Positions 17,122-27,910 of a stretch of DNA of 64,000 nt are shown here, piece after piece; position 1 is the stretch's first letter, and every line of letters starts with the position of its first letter. Source of the stretch: Stenotrophomonas sp. ASS1 (GTDB lineage Bacteria > Pseudomonadota > Gammaproteobacteria > Xanthomonadales > Xanthomonadaceae); NCBI RefSeq assembly GCF_004346925.1, contig NZ_CP031167.1, positions 1,942,001 through 2,006,000 on the forward strand, read 5' to 3'. The position numbers and the translations under genes are program-made. The notes below the pieces were generated by a model, which ran no database searches, had not been told where the DNA came from, and worked only from the letters and a program-made list of their open reading frames with translations.

Positions 17122-17688
17122 ATGCGACCTGCCGCAGCACGCACCCGCCGCGACCTGCCCCACGCGCTGGCGGCCACCCTGGTCAGCCATCCACGCTGCA
17201 CCCTCAGCGAACTCGCGCGCGGGGCCGGTATCAGCCGCGCGACCCTGTACCGGTTTGCGCCCACCCGGGAGGCGATCGACGAGGCACTGTTCGCGGCCGG
17301 CTTCGAGCGCGTGGAAGCGGCGGCGGTCTGGTTCGATGAGGGCGGTGACGCGCGCCACGTGCTGGAGCAAGTCACCGCCACGCTGCTGGCGGACTGGGAG
17401 CTGGTAACGCTGCTGTTCGCGCGGATGATGGAAGAGCAGCAGCGCCAGGGTGACCTGCATCTGCTGCCGGAGCGCTGGGCGCCGATCGGCGAGCGCTTCG
17501 AGGCCTTCTTCCTGCGTGGTCAGGCGGCCGGAGAGTTCAATGTTGGTTTCACCGCAGTGTGGCTCGCGGACTTCTACTGGACCTGCTTCTACGGCATCAC
17601 CTGGTCACTGGCGCGCGGTCGGCTGGCGCCGGCAGCGGCAGCCTCTACACTGCTGGCTTCGTTCCAGCGGGGAGCGATGACGGGTTGA
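17122..17688 (+). CDS. TetR-family transcriptional regulator
   Basis: 188 residues from the ATG at 17122. The N-terminal helix-turn-helix reads CTLSELARGAGISRATLYRF, very close to the TetR consensus; the rest is an all-helical ligand-binding domain. Likely a repressor of itself and possibly of the divergent universal stress gene, given the palindrome 38-75 bases upstream. The open frame begins at 17074 but that segment overlaps the putative operator. Confidence 0.86.
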   Translation: MRPAAARTRRDLPHALAATLVSHPRCTLSELARGAGISRATLYRFAPTREAIDEALFAAGFERVEAAAVWFDEGGDARHVLEQVTATLLADWELVTLLFARMMEEQQRQGDLHLLPERWAPIGERFEAFFLRGQAAGEFNVGFTAVWLADFYWTCFYGITWSLARGRLAPAAAASTLLASFQRGAMTG

Positions 17689-17719
17689 CCGCAGGGCCCT
17701 GCTGCCGGGGCAACGTGGA

Positions 17720-18079
17720 TTACGCCTGCTTCAACAACTGCACCAACTGGCGCAGCCGATACGGCTTGGGCAGGAATTCCACCTGTTCCGGCAGGGGCGG
17801 CAGTTGCGAGCGCGCATAACCGGACGACAGGATCATCCGCGCCTGCGGCTGTTCGCGCGCCACATGCTCGCTCAGTTCGATGCCGGACATGCCGTTGGGC
17901 ATGCTGACGTCGCTGAACACCACGTCGAAACGCGCTTCGCCCTTCAGCAGGGCGGCGGCCTCATGCGCATCGGCGGTCGTGGCCACGTCGATGCCGAGGT
18001 CGCGCAGGGCCAGGCCGATCATTTCACGCAGATCGGTCTGGTCTTCCACCATCAATACGCGGATCGGGTCATCGGTCAT
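17720..18079 (-). CDS. Single-domain response regulator
   Basis: 119 residues, a lone CheY-like receiver. It shows the acidic pair in VLMVEDQTDL, the phospho-acceptor Asp in VVFSDVSMPNGMSG, the switch Ser in MILSSGYA and the Lys in FLPKPYR. No output domain, so it acts by protein contact or as a phosphate relay. The start overlaps the end of the sensor kinase by 11 bases, marking them as a pair. Confidence 0.9.
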   Translation of the reverse strand: MTDDPIRVLMVEDQTDLREMIGLALRDLGIDVATTADAHEAAALLKGEARFDVVFSDVSMPNGMSGIELSEHVAREQPQARMILSSGYARSQLPPLPEQVEFLPKPYRLRQLVQLLKQA

Positions 18080-19232
18080 CGGCAGGGTCCTCCATTGCGG
18101 GGAGCAGCAGGCTGACCGTGGTGCCGACACCGGGCGTGGTGGACACGTCGACGAAGCCGCCGCTCTGGGTAGTGAATCCGAACACCTGGCTCAGGCCCAG
18201 GCCGCTGCCTTTGCCGATGTCCTTGGTGGTGAAGAACGGCTCGGTCGCCCGTTCGGCGATGTCGGCCGCCATCCCGTGGCCCTCATCGCAGACGCTGAGG
18301 GTGACATAGCCACGTTGCAGCGTGGAGTCCGCATCCGGATCGAGGCGATGTTCCAGCGCAGTGCCGATCAGGATGCGGCCGCCTTCAAGGGTAGCATCCG
18401 CGGCATTGGCGACCAGATTGGCCAGCGCCGTCTGCAGCTGCAGCGCATCGGTGTTGATCGCAGGCAGGCCGGGCGCCAGCTGGGCATCCAGCACCACCGT
18501 GGGCGGGCAGGCGCGTTGCAGGTCCGGCAGCCACTGCCGTATCAGCGCATTGATATCCAGTGGTTCGCGGATCAGGGTCTGGCCGGTGCTGAAGGCCAGC
18601 AGCTGGCGGGTCAGCAGCGCACCACGATCGGTCGCAGTCTGCGCCGCACCAAGCAGCTCGGCGGCCCGTGCATCGTCACCGTTCACGCGCAGGGACAGCA
18701 GGTCCAGGGCGTTGCCGATGGTGGTCAACAGATTGTTGAACTCGTGCGACAGCCCGCGGCTGAGGCGGCCGACGGTCTCGAACTGTTGGGTATTGCGCAG
18801 CGCACGCTGGGCATCACGCAGCAGCCGCTGTGCCTGCCACTGCTCGGTGATGTCGCGGGTGATCTTGACGAAGCCGAGCAGCTCGCCTGCTTCGACGACC
18901 GGCTCGATGACCACGCTGGCACGGAAAGAAGAGCCATCGCGGCGCACCCGCCAGCCTTCACTGGCGACGTGACCGTGCTGCGCTGCGAGGCGGAGCAGGC
19001 GCTGCGGTTCCCCTGCCTCGCGGTCGGCGGCCAGGTAGAAGCGACCAAAGTGGGTACCCACCACTTCATCGGCTGAGTAGCCCTTGATGCGCTCCGCACC
19101 CGGGTTCCAGCTGCAGACGATGCCATCAGGATCAAGCAGGTACAGCGCATGGTCGCGCACGCTGTCGATCAGCAGTCGCAGTTGGCGGGAAGGGTCCGTC
19201 AGTACGGACGTCGTAGAGGCGGCAGCGTCCAC
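18069..19232 (-). CDS. PAS-domain sensor histidine kinase
   Basis: 387 residues with no membrane segment. A PAS domain (about residues 16-130, DHALYLLDPDGIVCSWNPGA) ends in the PAC-like FVKITRDITEQ. The HisKA box is GRLSRGLSHEFNNLL (phospho-His), followed by HATPase motifs NLVANAADA, CDEGHGMA and GKGSGLGLSQVFG. Soluble PAS kinases of this build often sense redox, light or oxygen through a cofactor; none can be assigned here. Transcribed divergently from the large hybrid kinase. Confidence 0.9.
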   Translation of the reverse strand: MDAAASTTSVLTDPSRQLRLLIDSVRDHALYLLDPDGIVCSWNPGAERIKGYSADEVVGTHFGRFYLAADREAGEPQRLLRLAAQHGHVASEGWRVRRDGSSFRASVVIEPVVEAGELLGFVKITRDITEQWQAQRLLRDAQRALRNTQQFETVGRLSRGLSHEFNNLLTTIGNALDLLSLRVNGDDARAAELLGAAQTATDRGALLTRQLLAFSTGQTLIREPLDINALIRQWLPDLQRACPPTVVLDAQLAPGLPAINTDALQLQTALANLVANAADATLEGGRILIGTALEHRLDPDADSTLQRGYVTLSVCDEGHGMAADIAERATEPFFTTKDIGKGSGLGLSQVFGFTTQSGGFVDVSTTPGVGTTVSLLLPAMEDPADDR

Positions 19233-19282
19233 GTAAAAATAAGTGTTACCCCTGTGAGGGACGTGAAGCTAGGCATTCAAGT

Positions 19283-19299
19283 GTGAAGGAGGCGTGGAG
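19283..19299. promoter_or_regulatory. GTGAAG-N5-GTGGAG direct repeat in the divergent kinase promoter region
   Basis: Same bipartite motif as at 12250-12266, here between the PAS kinase (minus) and the hybrid kinase (plus). A further GTGAAG at 19263-19268 lies 20 bases before. A shared response-regulator site is possible but unproven. Confidence 0.3.
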
Positions 19300-19383
19300 G
19301 CGGGACACGTGCCATTTGTCCTGTGCGGCTGAATACGACACGGAGTACCATCACCCACCCTTTGTGTTCTGGAACCGACCTGC

Positions 19384-22490
<3,107 letters not shown>

Positions 22491-22494
<4 letters not shown>

Positions 22495-23315
22495 ACGAAC
22501 AGGCGTTGTTCGACCTGGAGCTGAAGGTCCTGCTGGAGGCGCTGTACCAGCGCTACCACTACGATTTCCGCAGCTATGCGGTGTCGTCGCTGCGCCGGCG
22601 CATGCGCCAGGCGATGCAGCGCTATGAGTGCGAACGGCTGGTCGACCTGCAGTACCGGCTGCTGCACGAGCCGGAGCTGTTCGCCCAGGCCATGCAGTTC
22701 TTCACCGTGCAGGTCTCGGAGATGTTCCGTGATCCAGCGTATTTCCGTGAACTGCGCGAGCAGGTGGTGCCGGTACTGCGCACCTATCCCTCGGTGAAGC
22801 TGTGGGTGGCCGGTTGCAGCACCGGTGAGGAAGTGTGGTCGCTGGCGATCCTGCTGCATGAGGAAGGCCTGCTTGATCGCAGCATCGTCTATGCCACCGA
22901 CATCAATCCGGCCGCGCTGGCCACCGCCGAGGCGGGCGCCTATGGTATCGACCGGATGGCCCAGTTCAGCCGCAACTATCTGGCGGCCGGTGGCACGGCG
23001 TCGTTGTCCGACTACTATGCCACGGCCTACGACGGCGCGGTGTTCGACCGCCAGCTGCGCCGCAACGTGGTGTTCGCCGACCACAGCCTGGCGACCGATA
23101 CCGTGTTCTCCGAAGTGCACCTGGTGTCGTGCCGCAACGTGCTGATCTATTTCAACCGCGACCTGCAGGACCGCGCTGTCGGCCTGTTCCGCGAAGCGCT
23201 GGTGCACCGGGGCTTCCTCGGTCTTGGCAGCAAGGAATCGCTGCAGTTCGGATGCCACCATGACGCCTTCGAGGTCTGTTCGCGCGAGCACCGCCTGTAC
23301 CGGAAGGTGGCCTGA
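22491..23315 (+). CDS. CheR-type protein-glutamate methyltransferase
   Basis: 274 residues from the ATG at 22491, which overlaps the kinase stop (ATGA). The N-terminal CheR helix bundle (FRSYAVSSLRRRMRQAM) is followed by the SAM-binding domain: FFTVQVSEMFRDPAYF, the motif VAGCSTGEEVWSLAI, and the active-site region LVSCRNVLIYF. CheR enzymes methylate glutamates of chemoreceptors, but no receptor gene is present, so the target may be the coiled coil of the adjacent hybrid kinase. Confidence 0.93.
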
Positions 23316-23890
23316 TGGCGCTGCCGGCGCGTCCTGCCGTGCTGGTGATCGGCGCGTCTGCCGGTGGCGTGGCGGCCCTGCAGGCGGTACTCGGTGCGCT
23401 GCCGGCGACGCTGCAGGTGCCGGTACTGGCCGTGCTGCACCTGCCGCGTGACCGTACCAGCCGCATCGCCGAGGTGCTGGCGCCGTACTGCGCGCTGCCG
23501 CTGCGCGAAGCCGAGGACAAGCAGCCGCTGCGGCCGGGCACGGTGACGTTCGCGCCGCCGGATTACCACCTGCTGGTGGAGGACGAGGGGGTGGTGGCGT
23601 TGTCGGTGGATGCGCCGGTGCTGTTCTCCCGTCCGGCCATCGATCCGCTTTTCGACTCCGCTGCTGCGGTGTTCGGCAGGCGGGTATTGGCCCTGCTGCT
23701 GACCGGTGCCAGCAGTGATGGAAGCGAGGGCGTTGCCGCCGTGCGCCGCGCCGGTGGCCGTGCCTGGCTGCAATGTCCCGAGGAAGCCGAAGCGTCGATG
23801 ATGCCGGCCTCCGCCCTGCAGTACGCCGGCGCCGATGCCGTGCTGCCCCTTGAACTGATGTGTCGTCGCCTGAAGGAGTTGTTTGCATGA
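23315..23890 (+). CDS. CheB-type methylesterase lacking a receiver domain
   Basis: 191 residues consisting only of the methylesterase domain. The catalytic triad is recognisable: Ser in VIGASAGGVAAL, His in LAVLHLPRDRTS, Asp in LLLTGASSDGSEG. The usual TGMGxDG is altered to TGASSDG, but the Asp is kept. Classical CheB has an N-terminal receiver; this one does not, so regulation must come from partners such as the neighbouring kinases. Start and stop overlap neighbours (TGATG, ATGA). Confidence 0.91.
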   Translation: MALPARPAVLVIGASAGGVAALQAVLGALPATLQVPVLAVLHLPRDRTSRIAEVLAPYCALPLREAEDKQPLRPGTVTFAPPDYHLLVEDEGVVALSVDAPVLFSRPAIDPLFDSAAAVFGRRVLALLLTGASSDGSEGVAAVRRAGGRAWLQCPEEAEASMMPASALQYAGADAVLPLELMCRRLKELFA

Positions 23891-25020
23891 ACCTGCTGCC
23901 ACCGGACCCTGCGCAGTCGCAGTCCCCGGTCAACCTGCTGATCGTCGATGACGTGCCGCAGAACCTGGTGGCCATGCAGGCGCTGCTGCAGCGCGAAGGC
24001 GTGAATCTGCTGCTGGCCGGTTCCGGCGCGCAGGCGCTGGAGCTGCTGCTCGAGCACGAGGTGGCACTGGCCCTGCTGGACGTGCACATGCCGGAGATCG
24101 ATGGCTTCACCCTGGCCGAACTGATGCGCGGTTCGCATCGCAGCCGCGACGTGCCGATCATCTTCCTGACCGCCTCCCCGGATGATCCCCTGCGCGTGTT
24201 CAAGGGCTACGAGAGCGGTGCGGTCGATTTCCTGCACAAGCCGGTGGCGCCGCAGGTGATCCTGAGCAAGGTCAACGTCTTCATCGAGCTGTACCAGCAG
24301 CGGCAGCTGCTGAAGGCGCGCAACGAGGCGCTGGAACGCGCGCTCAAGCTCAACGAAACAATGGCGGCGGTGCTGACCCACGACCTGCGCACGCCGCTGT
24401 CGGCGATCCTGCTGTGCAGTGACAAGCTGGCGATGGAGATCCCGCAGGACAATGCGGGCGCGCAGCAGACCCTGCAGTACCTGGAGGCCAGCACTCTGCG
24501 CATGGCACGCATGGTCGAACAGCTGCTGGACTTCTCACGGATCCGCAGCGGCGGCCTGCGCCTGCAGGCCAGTGCCTGCGATCTGGCCGACGTGACCCGC
24601 GCGGTGGTGGCCGAAGCGGGCAGCGCGCATGGCGCGGACCGGATCCATCTGGACATGCACGGCGATACGCGGCTGCAGGGCGATCTGGACCGTCTCGGCC
24701 AGGTTGCCGCCAATCTGGTCGGCAACGCGCTCACCCATGGCAGCGAGGCGAGGGTGGAGGTGGACGGGCGCGACCCGCGCAGCGTGCTGCTGCGGGTCAG
24801 CAATGCCGGCCGGATCGACGACGCGCTGCTGCCGCGGCTGTTCGAACCGTTCAAGGCCAGCTTCCACCAGAGCAAGGGCCTGGGGCTGGGCCTGTATATC
24901 GTCGATCAGTTCGTGCGTGCGCACGGGGGGCGCATCGCAGCGCGCAACGAGGCCGGGCAGGTGGTGTTCGAAGCCCTGCTGCCGAGACGCGCAGAAGGGC
25001 TGCCTGCAGCGGCAAACTGA
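23887..25020 (+). CDS. Response regulator-histidine kinase fusion (REC-HisKA-HATPase)
   Basis: 377 residues. The N-terminal receiver has LLIVDDVPQNLVAM and phospho-Asp65 (ALLDVHMPEIDG). The HisKA box is AVLTHDLRTPLSAI (His165); HATPase motifs are NLVGNALTHG and KGLGLGLYIVDQFVRAHGG. With the receiver first, it probably takes phosphate from the upstream hybrid kinase and relays it. Start is the ATG at 23887 overlapping the cheB stop. Last gene of the coupled operon; an 83-base gap separates it from the BLUF gene. Confidence 0.91.
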   Translation: MNLLPPDPAQSQSPVNLLIVDDVPQNLVAMQALLQREGVNLLLAGSGAQALELLLEHEVALALLDVHMPEIDGFTLAELMRGSHRSRDVPIIFLTASPDDPLRVFKGYESGAVDFLHKPVAPQVILSKVNVFIELYQQRQLLKARNEALERALKLNETMAAVLTHDLRTPLSAILLCSDKLAMEIPQDNAGAQQTLQYLEASTLRMARMVEQLLDFSRIRSGGLRLQASACDLADVTRAVVAEAGSAHGADRIHLDMHGDTRLQGDLDRLGQVAANLVGNALTHGSEARVEVDGRDPRSVLLRVSNAGRIDDALLPRLFEPFKASFHQSKGLGLGLYIVDQFVRAHGGRIAARNEAGQVVFEALLPRRAEGLPAAAN

Positions 25021-25103
25021 ATTCTTCAGGAAACATCCACGGGCACTGAGACGGACTCGTCCGCAACTGCTACCGTGGGTGTACATCTTGTCAAGGAAGC
25101 ACC

Positions 25104-25532
25104 ATGCCACTGCGTGCCATCGCCTACGTCAGCCAGGCGTTGCCGGATCTTTCCGCTGAACGGTTGCAGGCGCTGGTCGACGACGCCGCCCGCTTCAACA
25201 AGATGGCGGGCGTGACCGGTGTGCTGCTGCATGACGGCGGGCGATTCCTGCAGTACATCGAGGGGCCGCCGGACGGTATCGATTCGGTGTACGAGCGCAT
25301 CCTGCAGGCCGGCAGCCATGTCGACATCATCGAGCTGGCGCGCGGCCGCCTGGGCCAGCGTCAGTTTCCGTACTGGTCGATGCGCGCGTTGCCGGTGGAT
25401 GCAGCATTGCTGCGCCAGCTGTCGGCCAGCGACTGGTCGGGTTTCAGCCGGGCGCTGGAAGGTGATCGTTCGGCGCCGACCCCGGTGGATCTGCTCGACA
25501 ACGTCGTGCAGCCTGCCCTGCACGCCGGCTGA
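25104..25532 (+). CDS. BLUF-domain blue-light photoreceptor
   Basis: 142 residues, essentially one BLUF domain plus a 45-residue tail. Flavin-site residues line up by position with those I recall for the cyanobacterial short BLUF protein Slr1694/PixD: Tyr8 (AIAYVSQA), Asn32 (FNKMAGVTG), Gln50 (FLQYIEGP), Trp91 and Met93 (FPYWSMR). It should bind FAD and undergo the red-shifted photocycle. No output domain, so it must signal by protein contact. It follows the kinase operon in the same direction with its own AAGGAAG ribosome site. Confidence 0.93.
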   Translation: MPLRAIAYVSQALPDLSAERLQALVDDAARFNKMAGVTGVLLHDGGRFLQYIEGPPDGIDSVYERILQAGSHVDIIELARGRLGQRQFPYWSMRALPVDAALLRQLSASDWSGFSRALEGDRSAPTPVDLLDNVVQPALHAG

Positions 25533-25535
25533 GCG

Positions 25536-25856
25536 TCAACGCGAAGTGCCGCCGCAGTAGGCGGCATGCAGCGCCTGCAGCACGCCTAGTGCGGGCCCTT
25601 CAATCACGCGGTAGTGGATGGCCTGCGCTTCGCGACGCGTCGCGACAATATCCAGTTCGCGCAACACCGCCAGATGCTGTGACAGCGCCGATGCGCTGAG
25701 GCCGGTCAGTGCCTGCAGTTCCGGCACCGGTGCCTCACCTTCGACCAGGCGGCACAGCACGCGCAGCCGCGCAGGATGGGCCAGGCTTTTGAGCAGGGCT
25801 GCAGCCTCGGCGGCGTGTTCGGCCATGGCGGCGCTGTCGAGCGGGGTGCGGGCCAT
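25536..25856 (-). CDS. BigR/SqrR-like ArsR-family repressor
   Basis: 106 residues, winged helix-turn-helix (ASALSQHLAVLRELDIV). Two cysteines, Cys35 (RVLCRLVEG) and Cys101 (HAAYCGG), are 66 residues apart, the same separation as the redox-active pair Cys42/Cys108 described for BigR. Such proteins sense sulfide or persulfide by forming a disulfide or polysulfide bond and release DNA. It is divergent from two YeeE/YedE genes, the usual BigR targets, across two palindromes. Confidence 0.88.
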   Translation of the reverse strand: MARTPLDSAAMAEHAAEAAALLKSLAHPARLRVLCRLVEGEAPVPELQALTGLSASALSQHLAVLRELDIVATRREAQAIHYRVIEGPALGVLQALHAAYCGGTSR

Positions 25857-25871
25857 GGTTGACCTTTTTGT

Positions 25872-25902
25872 TTAGAAGTGTCTAATTTAGATAAATCTAA
25901 AT
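25872..25902. promoter_or_regulatory. Tandem palindromic operators for the BigR-like repressor
   Basis: TTAGA-AGTG-TCTAA at 25872-25885 and TTAGA-TAAA-TCTAA at 25887-25900. The second lies inside a perfect 18-bp palindrome ATTTAGATAAATCTAAAT (25885-25902). Centres are 15 bp apart, in an AT-rich island between the repressor and the yeeE-like genes. Confidence 0.8.
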
Positions 25903-25916
25903 CAAAGGGCAATCCC

Positions 25917-25946
25917 ATGAGCGGCGTGAAAGAGGGCAGGGCATGA
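25917..25946 (+). CDS. Possible 9-codon leader peptide before the yeeE-like gene
   Basis: ATG at 25917 opens MSGVKEGRA and stops at a TGA that overlaps the ATG of the next gene (ATGA). It may couple translation of the transporter gene or be chance. No independent ribosome site is obvious. Confidence 0.25.
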   Translation: MSGVKEGRA

Positions 25947-26380
25947 ACCTGCCATGGACTGCGGTGGCTGGCGGAGCGCTGATCGGCGCCGCCGCGGTGT
26001 TGCTGCTCGCCACTGTCGGGCGCGTGGCGGGTATCAGCGGGATCGCTGCGGGCAGCCTGCGCGCAGCGGAAGGCGAGCGTGGCTGGCGCTGGGCATTCCT
26101 GCTGGGGCTGCTCGCAGCAGCGGGGCTGGTGCTGTGGTGGCAGTCGCTGCCCGAGGCCTCGCCACGTGTGCTGCTGCGCGATGCCTTGCCCGCCTGGCAG
26201 TTGATCGGCGCCGGCCTGCTGGTGGGCTTCGGCACGCGCCTGGGGAGTGGTTGTACCAGTGGTCATGGCGTCTGTGGCATGGCCCGCGGCTCGAAGCGCT
26301 CGCTGCTGGCAGTGCTGGTGTTCATGGCCTGCGCGATGCTGACCACGTTCCTGGTCCGTCACGGCGGAGGCCTGGCATGA
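25943..26380 (+). CDS. YeeE/YedE-family sulfur transport membrane protein (first half)
   Basis: 145 residues, about four membrane helices. The family signature GSGCTSGHGVCGMARGSKRS with its conserved cysteines is near residue 100. YeeE/YedE (DUF395) proteins carry thiosulfate-type sulfur species across the inner membrane through Cys relays. This is the split form, where two short proteins replace one long YeeE. Overlaps the next gene by 4 bases. Likely repressed by the divergent BigR-like protein. Confidence 0.87.
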   Translation: MNLPWTAVAGGALIGAAAVLLLATVGRVAGISGIAAGSLRAAEGERGWRWAFLLGLLAAAGLVLWWQSLPEASPRVLLRDALPAWQLIGAGLLVGFGTRLGSGCTSGHGVCGMARGSKRSLLAVLVFMACAMLTTFLVRHGGGLA

Positions 26381-26790
26381 GTCGCGCGGTCGTGGCCGCC
26401 GCGGTGGCAGGTGCGCTGTTTGGCGCGGGGCTTGCGCTCTCGGGCATGACCGACGCGCGTCGGGTACTCGGCTTCCTCGATGTGGCCGGTGATTTTGATC
26501 CGACGTTGATGTGGGTGCTGGGCTCGGCACTGCTGGTCAGTGCCGTCGGGCAGCGCTGGGTACTGCGACGCGCGCAGCCGTGGTTCGCGCTGCGCTTCCA
26601 GCTACCCAGTGCGCGTGATGTCGATGCTCGCCTGCTGCTGGGTGCTGCACTGTTCGGTATCGGCTGGGGATGGGCTGGTTACTGCCCCGGACCGGCCATC
26701 GCCGGGCTGGCTGTCGCATCGCGTGAAGCACTGTGGTTCGTGCCTGCCATGGTGGTGGGCTTCTGGCTGCACGATCGCTTCGTGCGCTGA
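26377..26790 (+). CDS. YeeE/YedE-family sulfur transport membrane protein (second half)
   Basis: 137 residues with about four membrane helices. Recognisable elements are GLALSGMTDARRVLGFLDV at the N-terminal helix and GWGWAGYCPGPAIAGL near residue 100, the second Cys motif of split YeeE pairs. It would assemble with the preceding protein into one sulfur-compound channel. Start is the ATG overlapping the previous stop. Unlike fuller BigR operons, no persulfide dioxygenase (Blh/ETHE1) gene follows. Confidence 0.86.
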   Translation: MSRAVVAAAVAGALFGAGLALSGMTDARRVLGFLDVAGDFDPTLMWVLGSALLVSAVGQRWVLRRAQPWFALRFQLPSARDVDARLLLGAALFGIGWGWAGYCPGPAIAGLAVASREALWFVPAMVVGFWLHDRFVR

Positions 26791-26857
26791 GGCTTCACCC
26801 CTGTGTCACCATGGATCGGGTCAGATCGACGGACCACGGGGAAAGGAGCGTAACGAC

Positions 26858-27910
26858 ATGGCACGGATGAAGTGGAAGGGAAAGGCAATGCTGGCCATGG
26901 CGCTGGCATCTGCGATCACGCCGGCACTGGCCTGCACGCGTGCGGTGTATCGGGGCGACAACGGCGATGTGATCACTGCGCGCTCGATGGACTGGAAGGT
27001 CGATGTGGCGACCAACCTCTACGTGTTGCCGCGTGGCATCGCGCGCACCGGCCTGGCCGGTCCGAAATCGCTGGCCTGGACTGCGCGCTACGGCAGCGTG
27101 GTGGCCACCGGCTACGACGTGTCGACCACCGATGGCATGAACGAGAAGGGGCTGGTGGCCAACCTGCTGTGGCTGGTGGAATCGGAGTATCCGCAGCAGC
27201 GTGGCAACAAGCCGGGACTGGCGATCTCGCTGTGGGCGCAGTATGTGCTGGACAATTTCGCCACCGTGGACGAGGCGGTCGCGGCGCTCAAGCGTGAGCC
27301 GTACTCGATCGTCACCGACAAGGTGCCGGGCGAAGACCGCCAGGCGACGCTGCACCTGTCGCTGTCCGATGCCACCGGCGACAGCGCCATCGTCGAGTAC
27401 ATCGGCGGTCGCCAGGTGATCCACCATGACCGGCGCTATCAGGTGATGACCAACTCGCCGATCTTCGAGCAGCAGCTGGCCCTCAACAGTTACTGGCAGC
27501 AGATCGGTGGCACGGTGATGCTGCCGGGCACCAACCGCTCCGCCGATCGTTTCGCGCGCGCCTCGTTCTACATCAACGCCATTCCCAAGGCCGAAGACCC
27601 GGTGGAGGCCCTGGCCAGTGTGTTCAGCGTGATCCGCAATGCGTCGGTGCCGTATGGCATCACCACGCCGGGTGAGCCGAACATCTCATCCACGCGCTGG
27701 CGCACGGTGGCTGATCACAAGCGGCGGCTGTACTTCTTCGAGTCGGCGTTGACCCCGAACACCTTCTGGGTCGATCTGAACAAGGTCGATTTCGGCGGCC
27801 AGGTGCTCAAGCTCGATCTTGGCAAGGACCAGCGCAACACCTTTGCCGGCGATGCACTGGGCCAGTTTGTACCCAGCGCACCGTTCACCTTCCTTGGCGT
27901 CGAGGGTTAG
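26858..27910 (+). CDS. Choloylglycine hydrolase/penicillin V acylase family amide hydrolase
   Basis: 350 residues from the ATG at 26858, which has AAAGGAG 8 bases upstream. A signal peptide ends at ALA, exposing CTRAVYRGDNGDVITARSMD: the N-terminal Cys nucleophile followed by Arg and Asp as in Ntn linear-amide hydrolases. Further family features are NEKGLVANLLWLVESEY and YQVMTNSPIFEQQLALN. A periplasmic enzyme cleaving amides such as bile-acid conjugates, penicillin V or acyl-homoserine lactones; substrate is not decided by sequence. The open frame extends far upstream only by chance. Confidence 0.9.
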   Translation: MARMKWKGKAMLAMALASAITPALACTRAVYRGDNGDVITARSMDWKVDVATNLYVLPRGIARTGLAGPKSLAWTARYGSVVATGYDVSTTDGMNEKGLVANLLWLVESEYPQQRGNKPGLAISLWAQYVLDNFATVDEAVAALKREPYSIVTDKVPGEDRQATLHLSLSDATGDSAIVEYIGGRQVIHHDRRYQVMTNSPIFEQQLALNSYWQQIGGTVMLPGTNRSADRFARASFYINAIPKAEDPVEALASVFSVIRNASVPYGITTPGEPNISSTRWRTVADHKRRLYFFESALTPNTFWVDLNKVDFGGQVLKLDLGKDQRNTFAGDALGQFVPSAPFTFLGVEG

